Part shown: piece after piece, positions 9,501 through 18,399 of the stretch
Position numbering within the stretch: position 1 is the first letter of the stretch
Layout of the letters: each line of letters opens with the position of its first letter
DNA from: CAYMLQ01 sp964390795
GTDB lineage: Bacteria; Verrucomicrobiota; Kiritimatiellia; RFP12; UBA1067
NCBI GenBank assembly: GCA_964390795.1
Contig: CAYMLQ010000035.1
Location: 1-29,039 of the forward strand
Length of the DNA: 29,039 bases
Direction: 5' to 3'
The notes under the pieces: model-generated
What the model was told of the DNA's origin: nothing
Database searches by the model: none
The model's input: only the letters and a program-made list of their open reading frames with translations
Position numbers and translations under genes: made by a program

Positions 9501-9606
9501 CGTGCAAGGCGCGGGCTTGGGACCGTACGCGACAAAGGTCAAGCGCCTCGGCAACAGCGTGGTCCTTTACGCCTTCCGGAACGGCACGCTACTGAGTGTT
9601 CGGTGA
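6574..9606 (+). CDS. Secreted PATR protein with a LamG-like insert
   Basis: A 1010-residue exported repeat protein. GGAG at 6564-6567 lies 6 nt before ATG 6574. The leader runs to about residue 40 (ALVAVIVDLTACLSWA, then GNGTW). PATR motifs (GTGTLTLTSTNTYTGATAV, GAGTLTLAGANTYSGATTI, GAGTLALRGVNTFTGPLTI) mark a long beta-helix over about residues 40-630. Residues about 631-840, starting ATGSAVWLDA and ending DRMTTISYLQKKWLG, match a concanavalin/LamG-like module often embedded in PVC secreted proteins. A closing PATR module follows (GRLAPGDTSASAGVLTVGG). No beta-barrel, lipobox or sorting signal is seen. Its TGA overlaps the ATG of gene A by one base, suggesting coupled translation. A glycan-binding or scaffold role is inferred. 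Confidence 0.83.
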   Translation: MKRSLQRMCSTVMKSVGTGCQKTALVAVIVDLTACLSWAGNGTWTNTVSGGLWSTSDNWSSGAIADGSGFTADFSTVDITADNTVHLDGPRTLKNLTFGDTSTNTAAGWVLDNNGNSGNVLTLAGATPTLTVNALGGSSGVTFGVQLAGTAGLIKAGTGTLTLTSTNTYTGATAVNGGTLALSGNGALVTNTAITINGGILDMGSQNATNYLGNNTGVVFGSNGGSLNGTGTFTILGQNNGGTSLTVPANANAIVNANIVIANTNTASAGYGELANVGVGGTLTINGKVKGYSSGNGSWMKGGGTLVLNNPSNQMMSAMNFWQTAGAISTPYFSALGSVMVMGQGSTHGAATFIYTGVATNTTLYFTPASLAIAVLNNGSGAITFTGGNFTSPYGAPNSATAQKLKLGGWSDMTIWGKIQNANGINYLTALVKTNANTVTLTAANTYSAGTTIAGGVLQLGDGTSGRDGTIIGNIQNDAALVYNLYSTQTVNTVISGSGSVTKTGAGTLTLAGANTYSGATTISGGTLKLGLANAITNTGAINVAGGTYDLGGFTVTNGPVTISAGTVVNGTLVGASYAYTDAGLVAATLAGTGTVTKSGAGTLALRGVNTFTGPLTISGGTVEIQASPATGSAVWLDAAMISSMAKNTDGTGGVPAQGDGVGRWTSLSGSNWVSSASKPTYQTNVLNGLPILRLAGGIPFMSNVVAQGSTVFMVYRRSGVGSWANPLDSQNQTPISGWLHMINDFNNRCLVKGGGQVSVGSTFPSTNWAVQAVQIQTNDYRLWINESAYGPSTATNEFTAFTHLGVPGDFAEVLIYTNLLNSSDRMTTISYLQKKWLGVSGTSSVTNSLSPLLSAEVKAGAVLDLCGGSQTLVALSGSGRVTNGTVTVTGRLAPGDTSASAGVLTVGGNLILAAGATNVFDCVSAAADTVSVAGTLTLQGANTVDLSLNGQPPPAQMTLFTFSSLVGEAHLATWAVQGAGLGPYATKVKRLGNSVVLYAFRNGTLLSVR

Positions 9607-12600
9607 TGAAACCACTCGGCTTCATCCTGCGGGTTGTCACGCTCTTCGTGGGACAGGCGGCTTGCCTGTCCCACGCGGCGGACGGGGTTTGGACAAACAG
9701 GGCCAGCGGCAACTGGAGCGCCGGCGCGAACTGGAAAGAGGGGCTTGTCGCCTCCGGAACAGGGGCGACGGCGTCTTTCACCAACGCGCCGGGAGTGACG
9801 GTCAACCAAGACCTCGCCGGGCTGACGCTGGGCGGGCTCATTGTTGCCGGAGCCAGTTTTGTCTACACCAACACCGCGCTCACCTTTGCCAGCGTCGCGA
9901 ATGCGGCTGCGGTGGTGCGGGTGGACGGCACCTACACCGCGACGTTCAACCTGCCGCTCAACAGCTCGGGCGAGTTTATCAAAGAGGGCGCAGGCACGCT
10001 CACGCTAAACGCCAACTGCCGTGCGCTCCAAGGCCCCCTGACACTCAAGGGAGGCACCTTGTATCTGGGTTCGGGGCTCGGCGGCGACGGGCTTGTCGTT
10101 TCGAATAAGGCGATAACGATTCAAGACGGGGCGGTTCTGAAGTACGGGATCAACAATCAGATCGACAACAACACGCGCATCGAGATCAGGGCTGGCGGCG
10201 TGCTCGACATGAACGGCAAGAATGACGTGACCGGCGGTTTCTTCGGCGCGGGCGTCATCAGTAACATGAGTAACTACGCGTGGGAATACCTGAACATGGA
10301 GGGCGGCAACCGCATGTTCTCAGGCGTCGGCTACGGGCAGGGTCGAATACAGCTTCGCGGTACCCAGCCCTTCATTCTCGGCACGCAGGGCTGTCTGTCG
10401 AACGTGATCTTCAGATTGGACAATGTCAACCAGCTTGGTTTTATGCCGGGCATCGGTAGCTTTACGGTCGGCGGGCTGACCGGCACCGTGTCCGCCGCGC
10501 TGGCCTTGCAGGCGACCAACGGAACGCCGGTCACGCTGACGCTGGGCGGCCGCGAGGGGGGCTGGGCCTATCTTGGACGCCTGACAGGTCCGGGCAGCCT
10601 GGCCAAGGTTGGCGCGAGCACGCTCACGCTCGGCGGCTCAAACAGCTATGCAGGCGCGACGCTCATCACGAGCGGAAAGCTGGTCGGACTCGCTGGCGGC
10701 TCTTGCGCCGATAGCGCGGTATCGCTCGCCGCGGCCCCGGGCGCGACCGCCGTGCTGGGCGTCTGCGTCACCAACACGGCGAGGCAGTGGACGTGCGCGA
10801 GCCTGTCCGTCAGCACGGACAACGCCGGTCTGGACTTCAATTTCGGGTCGCTGGTTGCCAGCGCCACAACGGCGCCTTTGTGTGTCTTGGGTGCCGTCTC
10901 GTTCAACTCTGCGCCGTCCGTGACCGTGACGCTGGGGGGAGGCACAGGCCCCGTCGGCGCGCGTTATCCGCTGGTGACGTGGGGCAGCCTGGAGGGCCAG
11001 CCGCCGACGGCGGTCACCGTGAACGGAGTTCCCGGCGCCCTCGCGCACCTGGAGATGTCGGCGAACACGCTCGATCTGGTGATTGACCTTCCCGCCCAGG
11101 CGTTCGTCCATGTCAAGGATTACGGGTTCATGTGGTGGAAGGACGGGATCCGCACACTCGCGGGGGCCGTGCTGACCGCGAGCCAGATTTTCAACATCAA
11201 GACGAGCCGGTATGCCTTTTCGTTCGACGCCTCGAACATGGGTATCGCGGCCCTGTTTCCGCTGACGAACGCGCCGCCCGAGAGCGTCGCCTTTACCGAG
11301 AGCAACGCCGGCAGTTTTCCCGCGTCCCCGGCTGTCGGGTTCAGCTGCACCGTATCGACCGGAGGCGTGGCCAAGGCGGTCACGCGCATCACGAGCGACC
11401 TGAACGAGGTGCAACTGCTCGAGGCCGGCAAGTTTTATCAGCACCGCTGGCTCAAGGTGAAGCTGGCTTCCGGGCCTCCGATCGACGCCAGCCAGAGCGG
11501 CCTCGAAGTTTGCGCCTGGCCCGACCGGCTGTCGCTCATCGCCCGCATCAAGCCGCTCTCCACCCTCACCAACTGCGCCTTAGACATGAAGGTGGTCTTG
11601 CCCGCGCGCTACACGGCGAGCCAGACGAACGACGAGGCCGTCGCTGTGACGGCGGCAGACGGCACCGGTTTTGTCTTTCTCAAGAGCACGAACACCGCTA
11701 CGCTGACCTACCATGCGGCCACCCGCGAGGTGCAGGCGCACACGGCTGCCTCTCTCTGGAGTTCCAATGTCGAAGCTTCAGTCGGCCTGATCATCTATCC
11801 CGTGACCAACGATGCGGCGGCGGCGCTGGCCGATGCGGTGGCCACTGAAACAGCGCCGCTGTTGGTGACGGCCGCCCAGGTCGCGCCCACCGTTGTCAGC
11901 AATCTGGCGTCGGCGTATGAGGCGGACAGCGGATGCACGGTCATCGGCCTGCGGAGCGACGGCGGATCGGATGATAACCTGTTCGAACGCACGCTGATCA
12001 CCGTGGGCAATCCGACCGACCGGGAGCGTGTCGTGCGTCTGAATTTCGCCAAGAATTACAGTTGGCCGCGGGCTCCCGGCACGGTGGTCTTCCTGAGAGA
12101 TTTGAAAGGGAACCCGACGGGTATCCCGGTCCAGCACTCAAAGAACTGGCACACCGCGACGGCCGACCGCTGGAAGGGCTATTGGTTTCATGGTCTGACG
12201 ATGGTGACGGTGCCCGCACGCTCGACGCTCTGCTTCGAGGCCGCCGTGGTGTCGCAGAACTATGGCGGCGTCGCGGCCGCGAGCCACGCGCAGTTGTGCC
12301 TGGTCGGCTGGTATACGTATAGCCAGCAGTGGGACGAGGCCGCGATCGGAAGCTACCATGAGGCGCTCTGCTACGAGCCCGACGGAAACCAGATTCAGTG
12401 TGCCGGGGCCGACTCGCGACCGCTGTATCTGTTGAATGTGGCTGGAGCCGCCAAGCAATGGACCGTCAACGTGGGCGGGTGCGACTTCGTTCGCTACTAC
12501 GACAGCACCGGTGCACGGCGACATCCCGGGCGGATGCGCACGCTGTATCGCCGGTCAGGGCCGTGTCTCGCCGAGGCGGTCTATTCCGGAAAAACCGCCG

Positions 12601-13676
12601 ACAACAAGATCGAGTTCACCTACAGCGCCGCCGTCGCGCGTTCCAGCGATATCACGCGGGGGTTTCACCGGTTGCGCGTGGATGTGACCCAGACAACGGA
12701 TTTCAGCCGCCTGGTCTTTTTCCAGATGAACGCGGACAGCTACAACTACAATGTCGGCAACCAGCTCGCGTACGGCTCGGCCGATCAGACCCATGCCGTG
12801 CGGCAGTGGGCCGCGACGTTCGGACAGGATCGGACGATCGGCACGGCCGTGGCGCTGACGGGCAGTCAGCCGTGGGCGTCGCTGCACAATGGCAGCAACA
12901 GCAGCGATCCGACGATGCGTGCGGCCAACCGTGGATACGTTATCCGCTCGTGGAAGGCGCGCCTGAACGGAGTCGATGAGGTCCCTCCTTATATCGTGGA
13001 GCGCAGCGTGAGCGCCGCGACGGGCCGGACGGCGGCCTCTGAGCTTGATCTCGTGCCGCCGCCGTCGGTCACCCGGCTTTTGGCGGGCGACTATGTGGAG
13101 GCTGAGATCGAGCGCGTCTACCTGCCCAAGGCCGCCGGCGATTATTATGGGCCGGACACCCGGTTGACGAACGCGGTCGCGGCGTACGGCAACACCTATA
13201 ACCTGGTCTTGCGCGAGGCGGTCGGCAACAGCCTGTCGGTTGACGTTCAGGTGGGGACGCTGGCGCGCACGTATCCGGTTGAGATCGCGGTGACCAACGA
13301 CTCGGCGCGCGTTTCGGTGACAGGGGGACTCGGCTACGTGCCGGTGACGTTCACGGGCGTCTCGACGTATCGCGAGGCGGTCGTCGAGGAGCGCGTGGGC
13401 CAAACGTGGGTGAAGGTCAACCAAGCGCTGAGCGGCAACGATTTCTGGCAGGCCGACTATAACAGCGTGACGCTGAGCTGGGAGATCACGTATAATCTGC
13501 CGCTGGGAAGCACGTCCTACCAGACGATACCCGAACTTCGGGCCAGCCCGGTGACCCGTACTTTCCGTTTCCGGAACTCGGATAAGGTTAGCGCCAGCGC
13601 GTTCTTGATTTGGATCACCGAAGCGGGCAGAAGGCAACCTCTGCGTGACCTTTACTGCGCATACCGCGCAACTTAA
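9606..13676 (+). CDS. Protein A: PATR beta-helix fused to a large uncharacterised domain
   Basis: A 1356-residue exported protein in two halves. ATG 9606 overlaps the PATR2 stop (TGATG); an in-frame GTG at 9603 would add one residue. The signal peptide is MKPLGFILRVVTLFVGQAAC with cleavage near SHA-AD. Residues about 30-495 are PATR repeats (GAGTLTLNANCRALQGPLTL, GASTLTLGGSNSYAGATLI). From about residue 500 (DYGFMWW) to about 1296 (YNLPL) it is homologous to proteins B and C. Shared motifs in order are GNPTGIPVQ-SKNWH (from about 835), WFHG, ASHAQLCL, GPCLAE, NRGYVIRSW, DYYGP, REAVGN, GGLGYVPVTF and GNDFWQADY. I recognise no named family. The domain is predicted mostly beta. Enzyme or binding module for the same polysaccharide is inference. 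Its last 50 residues or so have no counterpart in B. Confidence 0.8.
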   Translation: MKPLGFILRVVTLFVGQAACLSHAADGVWTNRASGNWSAGANWKEGLVASGTGATASFTNAPGVTVNQDLAGLTLGGLIVAGASFVYTNTALTFASVANAAAVVRVDGTYTATFNLPLNSSGEFIKEGAGTLTLNANCRALQGPLTLKGGTLYLGSGLGGDGLVVSNKAITIQDGAVLKYGINNQIDNNTRIEIRAGGVLDMNGKNDVTGGFFGAGVISNMSNYAWEYLNMEGGNRMFSGVGYGQGRIQLRGTQPFILGTQGCLSNVIFRLDNVNQLGFMPGIGSFTVGGLTGTVSAALALQATNGTPVTLTLGGREGGWAYLGRLTGPGSLAKVGASTLTLGGSNSYAGATLITSGKLVGLAGGSCADSAVSLAAAPGATAVLGVCVTNTARQWTCASLSVSTDNAGLDFNFGSLVASATTAPLCVLGAVSFNSAPSVTVTLGGGTGPVGARYPLVTWGSLEGQPPTAVTVNGVPGALAHLEMSANTLDLVIDLPAQAFVHVKDYGFMWWKDGIRTLAGAVLTASQIFNIKTSRYAFSFDASNMGIAALFPLTNAPPESVAFTESNAGSFPASPAVGFSCTVSTGGVAKAVTRITSDLNEVQLLEAGKFYQHRWLKVKLASGPPIDASQSGLEVCAWPDRLSLIARIKPLSTLTNCALDMKVVLPARYTASQTNDEAVAVTAADGTGFVFLKSTNTATLTYHAATREVQAHTAASLWSSNVEASVGLIIYPVTNDAAAALADAVATETAPLLVTAAQVAPTVVSNLASAYEADSGCTVIGLRSDGGSDDNLFERTLITVGNPTDRERVVRLNFAKNYSWPRAPGTVVFLRDLKGNPTGIPVQHSKNWHTATADRWKGYWFHGLTMVTVPARSTLCFEAAVVSQNYGGVAAASHAQLCLVGWYTYSQQWDEAAIGSYHEALCYEPDGNQIQCAGADSRPLYLLNVAGAAKQWTVNVGGCDFVRYYDSTGARRHPGRMRTLYRRSGPCLAEAVYSGKTADNKIEFTYSAAVARSSDITRGFHRLRVDVTQTTDFSRLVFFQMNADSYNYNVGNQLAYGSADQTHAVRQWAATFGQDRTIGTAVALTGSQPWASLHNGSNSSDPTMRAANRGYVIRSWKARLNGVDEVPPYIVERSVSAATGRTAASELDLVPPPSVTRLLAGDYVEAEIERVYLPKAAGDYYGPDTRLTNAVAAYGNTYNLVLREAVGNSLSVDVQVGTLARTYPVEIAVTNDSARVSVTGGLGYVPVTFTGVSTYREAVVEERVGQTWVKVNQALSGNDFWQADYNSVTLSWEITYNLPLGSTSYQTIPELRASPVTRTFRFRNSDKVSASAFLIWITEAGRRQPLRDLYCAYRAT
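9648..9674. repeat. Perfect hairpin inside the protein A signal-peptide coding region
   Basis: GTGGGACAGGC (9648-9658) and GCCTGTCCCAC (9664-9674) are perfect 11-nt reverse complements with a 5-nt loop. They encode part of the signal peptide and its cleavage region (VGQAACLSHA). The form is that of a REP-like palindrome captured in a coding sequence. It lies 42 nt inside the gene, so an RNA stem here might also affect translation. Confidence 0.6.
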
Positions 13677-13698
13677 ACCCATAGCTGGAATGACAGCC

Positions 13699-16600
13699 AT
13701 GCTGCGACACCTTTTGACAGCGCTTCTTTTGGCGGCAGGCGGCGTGGAAGCAGCCACGCTCAACAGCGCTGGCCTGATGCCGCGCGTGGAGGACTACGCC
13801 CTCCTGTGGTGGGCTGAAGGCTTCCCGTCGCACACGCCGGAGGCGCCGTGGCGGCGTGTGGTGCAAACCGGCTGCTATGCCTTTGTGCTGGACACGGAGA
13901 CCCTGCGGATTCCACACTTCGGCGCAGTGAAGTCGGGCGTGGGCTATGCCGAGTGCGCCTGGGCGGACAACCGCGCGTGGCAGCGTCTGCCCCGGGCGGA
14001 CCTCTCGCTGACGGTGACGGCGAACGGCAAGACCTACCGCTGCGCGGCAGGCGGAAAGTGGACGAACTTCACGGGGCCGCGCCTGATCGAATCCGGCCGC
14101 TTCCTGCAGCGCGCCGACGTGACCGGTCTGGTCTTCGAGTCCGCTGCCGGCGAGCGGCTCAACGCCGAGGCGCGCTTCGAGACCGTGGCTTGGCCGGACC
14201 GCCTCGCCTTGATCCTGGCGGCGCGGCCGGGCTTGCAGGCGATACCGGCGGGCGAGCCTTGCTTCGGTCGCGTGGGCGGCGGGTTCGGTCTGGAGGGGAC
14301 GAACCATCTGGAGTTTCAGGCGAACGACTTCGCTGATCCGACAATCTTTACGCTGGAATTTTGGGCCTTTATACCGGCCAATGCCAAAGCGTCTGAGCGT
14401 ACCTTTCCGTGGCTCGTCTGCAAGAATGCGCACGAGCAGGCCGACGGCAACTACGGCGTCGTCCTGTTGGGCGACAGGCTGCAGGCGCGGCTCAATATCG
14501 GCGGCGGCCGAGACGGCGGCTTCGAGGTGGAGGCCCGCCCCGACATGATGCGGGCCGAGGCGTGGAACCACGTCGCGCTTTCGTATGACGGCCGCGCGCT
14601 GCGCTTTTACGTGAACGGCGCCAAGGCCGGCGAGCGGGCGGTCGGCCGCGCGCGCACGCCGGTGGCCGGCGGGCTGGCCTTCGGTCGTCGGCAAGACAAC
14701 TGCGGCGACGGGTACCGCTTCCGGGGCGCGCTTGACGAAGTCCGCCTCTACGACCGCGCATTGAGCGACGCGGAGGTCCGCACCAGACACGCGCATCCGG
14801 AGTCTGCTTTGGCGGGCGTGAAGCCGGTGTGGGAGCGGAGTTTCCGTACCGACGTTCCGGCCGCCGCCGAGCAGCCGCGCGAGCGCTGGGACGGCGCGTC
14901 GCTGGCGGTGGAGCTGCGCGCGGGAGACAAGGCGTGGCGCGCCCGCGAGGCGTGGGCTGACCCACGTGGGGGCGACTGGCGCTCCGCCGTCGTCGCGTTG
15001 GACGCGACAGAGATCCGGGACGCCACGGCGACCGGCGTCAGCGCGGCTCTGCGGCGGCTGTTGCGTAGCGCGCCCGCGCCGCTGCCGCAGGTGGCGGTGC
15101 AGGCGCGCGCGTGGACCAACGGCGCGGCATTGCCGGTGGCCTATGACGCGGCCTGCAGTTGGCACCGCGTGAATCTGGACGGTGCCGAACCGCTCCGGCC
15201 CGCCGGCGGCGGCGACCGTCGGAACGACGGCGTCGAGCGCGTGCGGCTGGTGCTGTCGAACCCGGCGGAGCGCGAGCAGCCCGCGCGCCTGCTTTTCGAG
15301 AAGCGACGGGGGGTGTCGATCACGGGCGTCTCCGCCGTGCTGCGCGACGCGGCGGGCAATCCGACCGGCATTCCCGTGCAGCTCAGCAAGAACTGGCACG
15401 GTCGGCCTGAAGGCGGCGTCTATGCGGGCCAGTGGTTCCACGGCTTCTCTTTCGTACGGCTGCCGCCGCAGGCGACGGTCGAACTGGAATTGACGCTCGC
15501 TTACGGACACTGGGGCGGGGTCGCGGCCGCCTCGCACGCGCAGCTCTGCCTGATCGGCTGGGGCAGCAACCAGCTCTGGGACCAGAGCGCGCTCGGGTCG
15601 TGGGGCGAGAGCATCTGCTACGAGCCCGACCGGGCGCAGGCCTTGGCCCTGATCACGGACGTGCGCCCCATGATGGTCCGCTCCATGAACAACAACAGCC
15701 AGTGGGGCTGGACGCACAACGTCGGCGGCGGCGATTTCTTCCGGCTGTTCGGCCCGGACGGCAAGCGGGTTATGCCGGCGCGCATGCGGACCGCGTACCT
15801 GAGTCAGGGGCCGTGTCTCACCGAGGTCACGTACGCCGGCCGGCTGGGCGACGGCCTCGAGCACGCCGCGACGGTCAGTCTCAGCCGGACGGACGACCTC
15901 GTGCGCGGCGTGTACCGGCTGCGGCTGGACGTGACGAAGCCCGTCGACTTCAGCCGCTTCGTGCTCTTTCAGATCGGCGCGGACACCTACAGCTACACGG
16001 GCGAGCGTAAGATGGCGCTGGGCAATGAGGCTGGGCTCGTAAAGGAGTGGGAGACGCGGTGGGGCGGGGATGCGGTCAAGGCCGGCCCGTATGAGTGTGC
16101 CGGCCGTGTGCCGTGGGTCTCGCTGCACGAGGCGGTTTCGCGCGCCGACAGGAAGCCGAGGGCCAAGGGCAAGCCCGAGCCGGAGGGCGCGTGGGCCAAC
16201 CGCGGCGTCGTGGTGCGCGCGTGGCGCGCGCGGCTCGGCGGCAAGGATGCGGCGCCGTGGGTCGTCGAGCGCGGCGTCAACGCGCGCGGCGCGGACACCT
16301 CCACGGCGGACTTCGTGCCGCCGCCGGGCGTGACGCGGCTGGAGCCGGGCGACTTCGTGGAGGCGACCTTCGAGCACGTGATCGTGCCGCAGGCCGCAGA
16401 GGACTATTACGGCCCGAACGCGGCGCTGAGCGCGGCGCTCGCAAAGGACGGCAACACCTGGCTCATGATGTGCCGAGAGGCACTCGGCAACGAGCGACAG
16501 GTCACGATGAAGCGCGGTTCCTTGCTTCGTGTGTCCCCGTCCGTCTGCGTCCGGGTGGAGCATGAAGGGGCCGAGTTCATGCTGTCCGGCGGGCTTGGCT

Positions 16601-16803
16601 ATGTGCCCGTCACCTTCGCCGGACTTACGTCGCCGACAGGCCATGCGCTCTTTGTGGACGGACAGCCGGTGGACCAGAGCGTCCACGGCAACGATTACTG
16701 GCAAACGGACTACGATGCGGCGAAGGCGCGCTGGAGTTTGACCTATACGATTCCGGTCGCCGACGGGAAAACGCACCGCATCTCCCTTTCGAGAAAACCA
16801 TGA
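13699..16803 (+). CDS. Protein B: uncharacterised secreted domain with an inserted LamG module
   Basis: A 1034-residue exported protein homologous to the C-terminal 800 residues of A and to C. I chose ATG 13699 because it gives a compact signal peptide (MLRHLLTALLLAAGGVEA) and has a GGA 9 nt upstream; in-frame ATGs at 13690 and 13645 are possible, the last overlapping gene A. The N-terminal part contains DYALLWW and AWPDRL. A LamG/concanavalin-like module of about 200 residues (HLEFQANDF...GALDEVRLYDRAL) is then inserted, followed by the conserved motifs GNPTGIPVQLSKNWH (from about 553), WDQSALGSWGE, CYEPD, GPCLTEVTYAG, EDYYGP, REALGN, GGLGYVPVTF and GNDYWQTDYD. The gene, especially 14800-16600, is visibly richer in G and C than its neighbours, which may reflect transfer. 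Its stop overlaps the sulfatase start (ATGA). Function unknown; a polysaccharide-active role is inferred from context. Confidence 0.8.
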   Translation: MLRHLLTALLLAAGGVEAATLNSAGLMPRVEDYALLWWAEGFPSHTPEAPWRRVVQTGCYAFVLDTETLRIPHFGAVKSGVGYAECAWADNRAWQRLPRADLSLTVTANGKTYRCAAGGKWTNFTGPRLIESGRFLQRADVTGLVFESAAGERLNAEARFETVAWPDRLALILAARPGLQAIPAGEPCFGRVGGGFGLEGTNHLEFQANDFADPTIFTLEFWAFIPANAKASERTFPWLVCKNAHEQADGNYGVVLLGDRLQARLNIGGGRDGGFEVEARPDMMRAEAWNHVALSYDGRALRFYVNGAKAGERAVGRARTPVAGGLAFGRRQDNCGDGYRFRGALDEVRLYDRALSDAEVRTRHAHPESALAGVKPVWERSFRTDVPAAAEQPRERWDGASLAVELRAGDKAWRAREAWADPRGGDWRSAVVALDATEIRDATATGVSAALRRLLRSAPAPLPQVAVQARAWTNGAALPVAYDAACSWHRVNLDGAEPLRPAGGGDRRNDGVERVRLVLSNPAEREQPARLLFEKRRGVSITGVSAVLRDAAGNPTGIPVQLSKNWHGRPEGGVYAGQWFHGFSFVRLPPQATVELELTLAYGHWGGVAAASHAQLCLIGWGSNQLWDQSALGSWGESICYEPDRAQALALITDVRPMMVRSMNNNSQWGWTHNVGGGDFFRLFGPDGKRVMPARMRTAYLSQGPCLTEVTYAGRLGDGLEHAATVSLSRTDDLVRGVYRLRLDVTKPVDFSRFVLFQIGADTYSYTGERKMALGNEAGLVKEWETRWGGDAVKAGPYECAGRVPWVSLHEAVSRADRKPRAKGKPEPEGAWANRGVVVRAWRARLGGKDAAPWVVERGVNARGADTSTADFVPPPGVTRLEPGDFVEATFEHVIVPQAAEDYYGPNAALSAALAKDGNTWLMMCREALGNERQVTMKRGSLLRVSPSVCVRVEHEGAEFMLSGGLGYVPVTFAGLTSPTGHALFVDGQPVDQSVHGNDYWQTDYDAAKARWSLTYTIPVADGKTHRISLSRKP

Positions 16804-18341
16804 ACAGAACAAACAGCCTCACACTGCTCGCAGCCCTGTTGTTCGCACAGCCGGGCTTGCTGGTCGCCGCTGACAAGGCGACCACGCAGGACAGGCCCAA
16901 CGTCCTCATCCTGCTCGTCGATGACATGGGCTATGGCGACCCGCAGTGCTTCAACCCGCAGTCAAAGATTGCGACGCCGCATATTGACCGGTTGGCGCAG
17001 GAGGGAATGCGGTTCACAGATGCCCATGCGCCGGCCTCTATCTGTGTGCCGAGTCGCTACGGCCTGCTCACGGGGCGGATGCCGTATCGCAATTGGAATC
17101 ATGAGGCGCTGAATCGAACCCAGAAGGCCGAACTGAGCGCGCTGGAAAAGAAACACTTTCCGCAGCCGCAACTTCAACACGAGCCGGGGCGATTGAACCT
17201 CGCGGCGCTGCTGAAGCGGCAGGGCTATGCGACGGCCTGCTTCGGCAAATGGCACCAAGGCATGTCTGCAAGTGCCCAGGCAGAAGGCACGCTGAAGATG
17301 ACGCCGGTGGACTTTGGGTTCGACTATTACTTCGGCTTCGATGCGCCGGAGCAGGGGCCTTATGCCTTCATCGAGAACAAGCGCTTCGCCGTCGCGCCGA
17401 CGGAAGCGATTGAGGATCATCCGGGTGAAGGTGTGACGAATCCCAAGACGCAAGGCGCGCATTGGCGCAAGGGTTTGGCGGCACCGGGATGGACGTTCGA
17501 GGGATACCTATCCGCCATCGCGGGGAAGGCCGATGACTGGCTTGCGAAATACGCGGCGGGCGGCAGCGGCAAACCGTTCTTCCTCTACTACGCCATCCCC
17601 GCGCCACATGCGCCGTGGGCGACCGCAAACGAGTTCAAGGGCAAGAGCGGCGCGGGTCAGTACGGCGACTATGTCATGAACGTGGACGCCCTGATCGGCC
17701 AGGTGCTGGGAACCGTGGATAAGCTGAAGCTGCGGGATAACACGCTGGTCGTCTTCTCCAGCGACAACGGCCCCGTCTGGTATCCGCAAGATATCGAGAG
17801 GTTCGGCCACCGCGCCGCCGGTCCGTGGAACGGGATGAAGGGCGCGCTCACCGAAGCCGGACATCGCATGCCGTTCATCGCGAGTTGGCCGGGCCAGATC
17901 AAAGCGAACAGCACCTGCGGCGAGTTGATTTGTTTCACCGACCTGATGGCCACCATAGCCTCGCTACTCGGCGAAAAACTCCCGAACGATGCCGGCGAGG
18001 ACAGCTTCGATATCTCTCCGCTGCTGCGCGGCGAGAAACCCGCGTCGCCCATCCGCACCGGGATGGTGCATGTGAACTACGGTTCCTACACGCTCGCGAT
18101 CCGTGAAGGCGACTGGAAGCTCATCCTGCCCATGCGGGTCTATGAGGTCAATGACGGCGCCATCACGCCCGATCAGATCGTTGCGACAGCGGGCAAAGGG
18201 CCGACCGAAAGGTTCCAGCTTTTCAACCTCCGCACCGATCCCGGCGAGGCAACGAATCTCTTCGCGCAAGAACCGGACAAAGCCAAGGAACTCTTCGCCG
18301 CGCTGAAGGCCGACATCGCATGCGGGAGGAGCCGGCCATGA
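16800..18341 (+). CDS. S1-family sulfatase (arylsulfatase type), secreted
   Basis: A 513-residue formylglycine-dependent sulfatase, removing sulfate esters from a glycan outside the cytoplasm. The signal peptide MNRTNSLTLLAALLFAQPGL ends near VAA. The N-terminal metal site is LVDDMGYGD (Asp41, Asp42). The maturation motif CVPSR puts the residue converted to formylglycine at Cys82, followed by YGLLTGR. GKWH (Lys150, His152) and SSDNGP (Asp322, Asn323) complete the active site. The end, ADIACGRSRP, keeps the GRS motif often seen near sulfatase C-termini and then stops, so little is missing. The ATG overlaps the gene B stop. Sulfate position and sugar cannot be deduced. The SUMF1-like gene in this window looks unable to activate it, so a maturase such as anSME must lie elsewhere. 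Confidence 0.93.
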   Translation: MNRTNSLTLLAALLFAQPGLLVAADKATTQDRPNVLILLVDDMGYGDPQCFNPQSKIATPHIDRLAQEGMRFTDAHAPASICVPSRYGLLTGRMPYRNWNHEALNRTQKAELSALEKKHFPQPQLQHEPGRLNLAALLKRQGYATACFGKWHQGMSASAQAEGTLKMTPVDFGFDYYFGFDAPEQGPYAFIENKRFAVAPTEAIEDHPGEGVTNPKTQGAHWRKGLAAPGWTFEGYLSAIAGKADDWLAKYAAGGSGKPFFLYYAIPAPHAPWATANEFKGKSGAGQYGDYVMNVDALIGQVLGTVDKLKLRDNTLVVFSSDNGPVWYPQDIERFGHRAAGPWNGMKGALTEAGHRMPFIASWPGQIKANSTCGELICFTDLMATIASLLGEKLPNDAGEDSFDISPLLRGEKPASPIRTGMVHVNYGSYTLAIREGDWKLILPMRVYEVNDGAITPDQIVATAGKGPTERFQLFNLRTDPGEATNLFAQEPDKAKELFAALKADIACGRSRP

Positions 18342-18399
18342 AGTACGCCAGTCGCACCTTGCCGGGAGTTCCCAGCTTTGGGTGGCTCCGCGTCGGCTC

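Noticed and set aside
12555..13763. A 402-codon minus-strand frame opposite gene A
   Set aside because: Low-complexity Arg-rich translation antisense to a conserved domain; a GC artefact.
13615..16812. A 1065-codon open frame on the minus strand opposite gene B
   Set aside because: It is Arg/His/Ala-rich with no domain, signal or ribosome site, and it mirrors the high GC3 of gene B, which has a signal peptide and paralogues.
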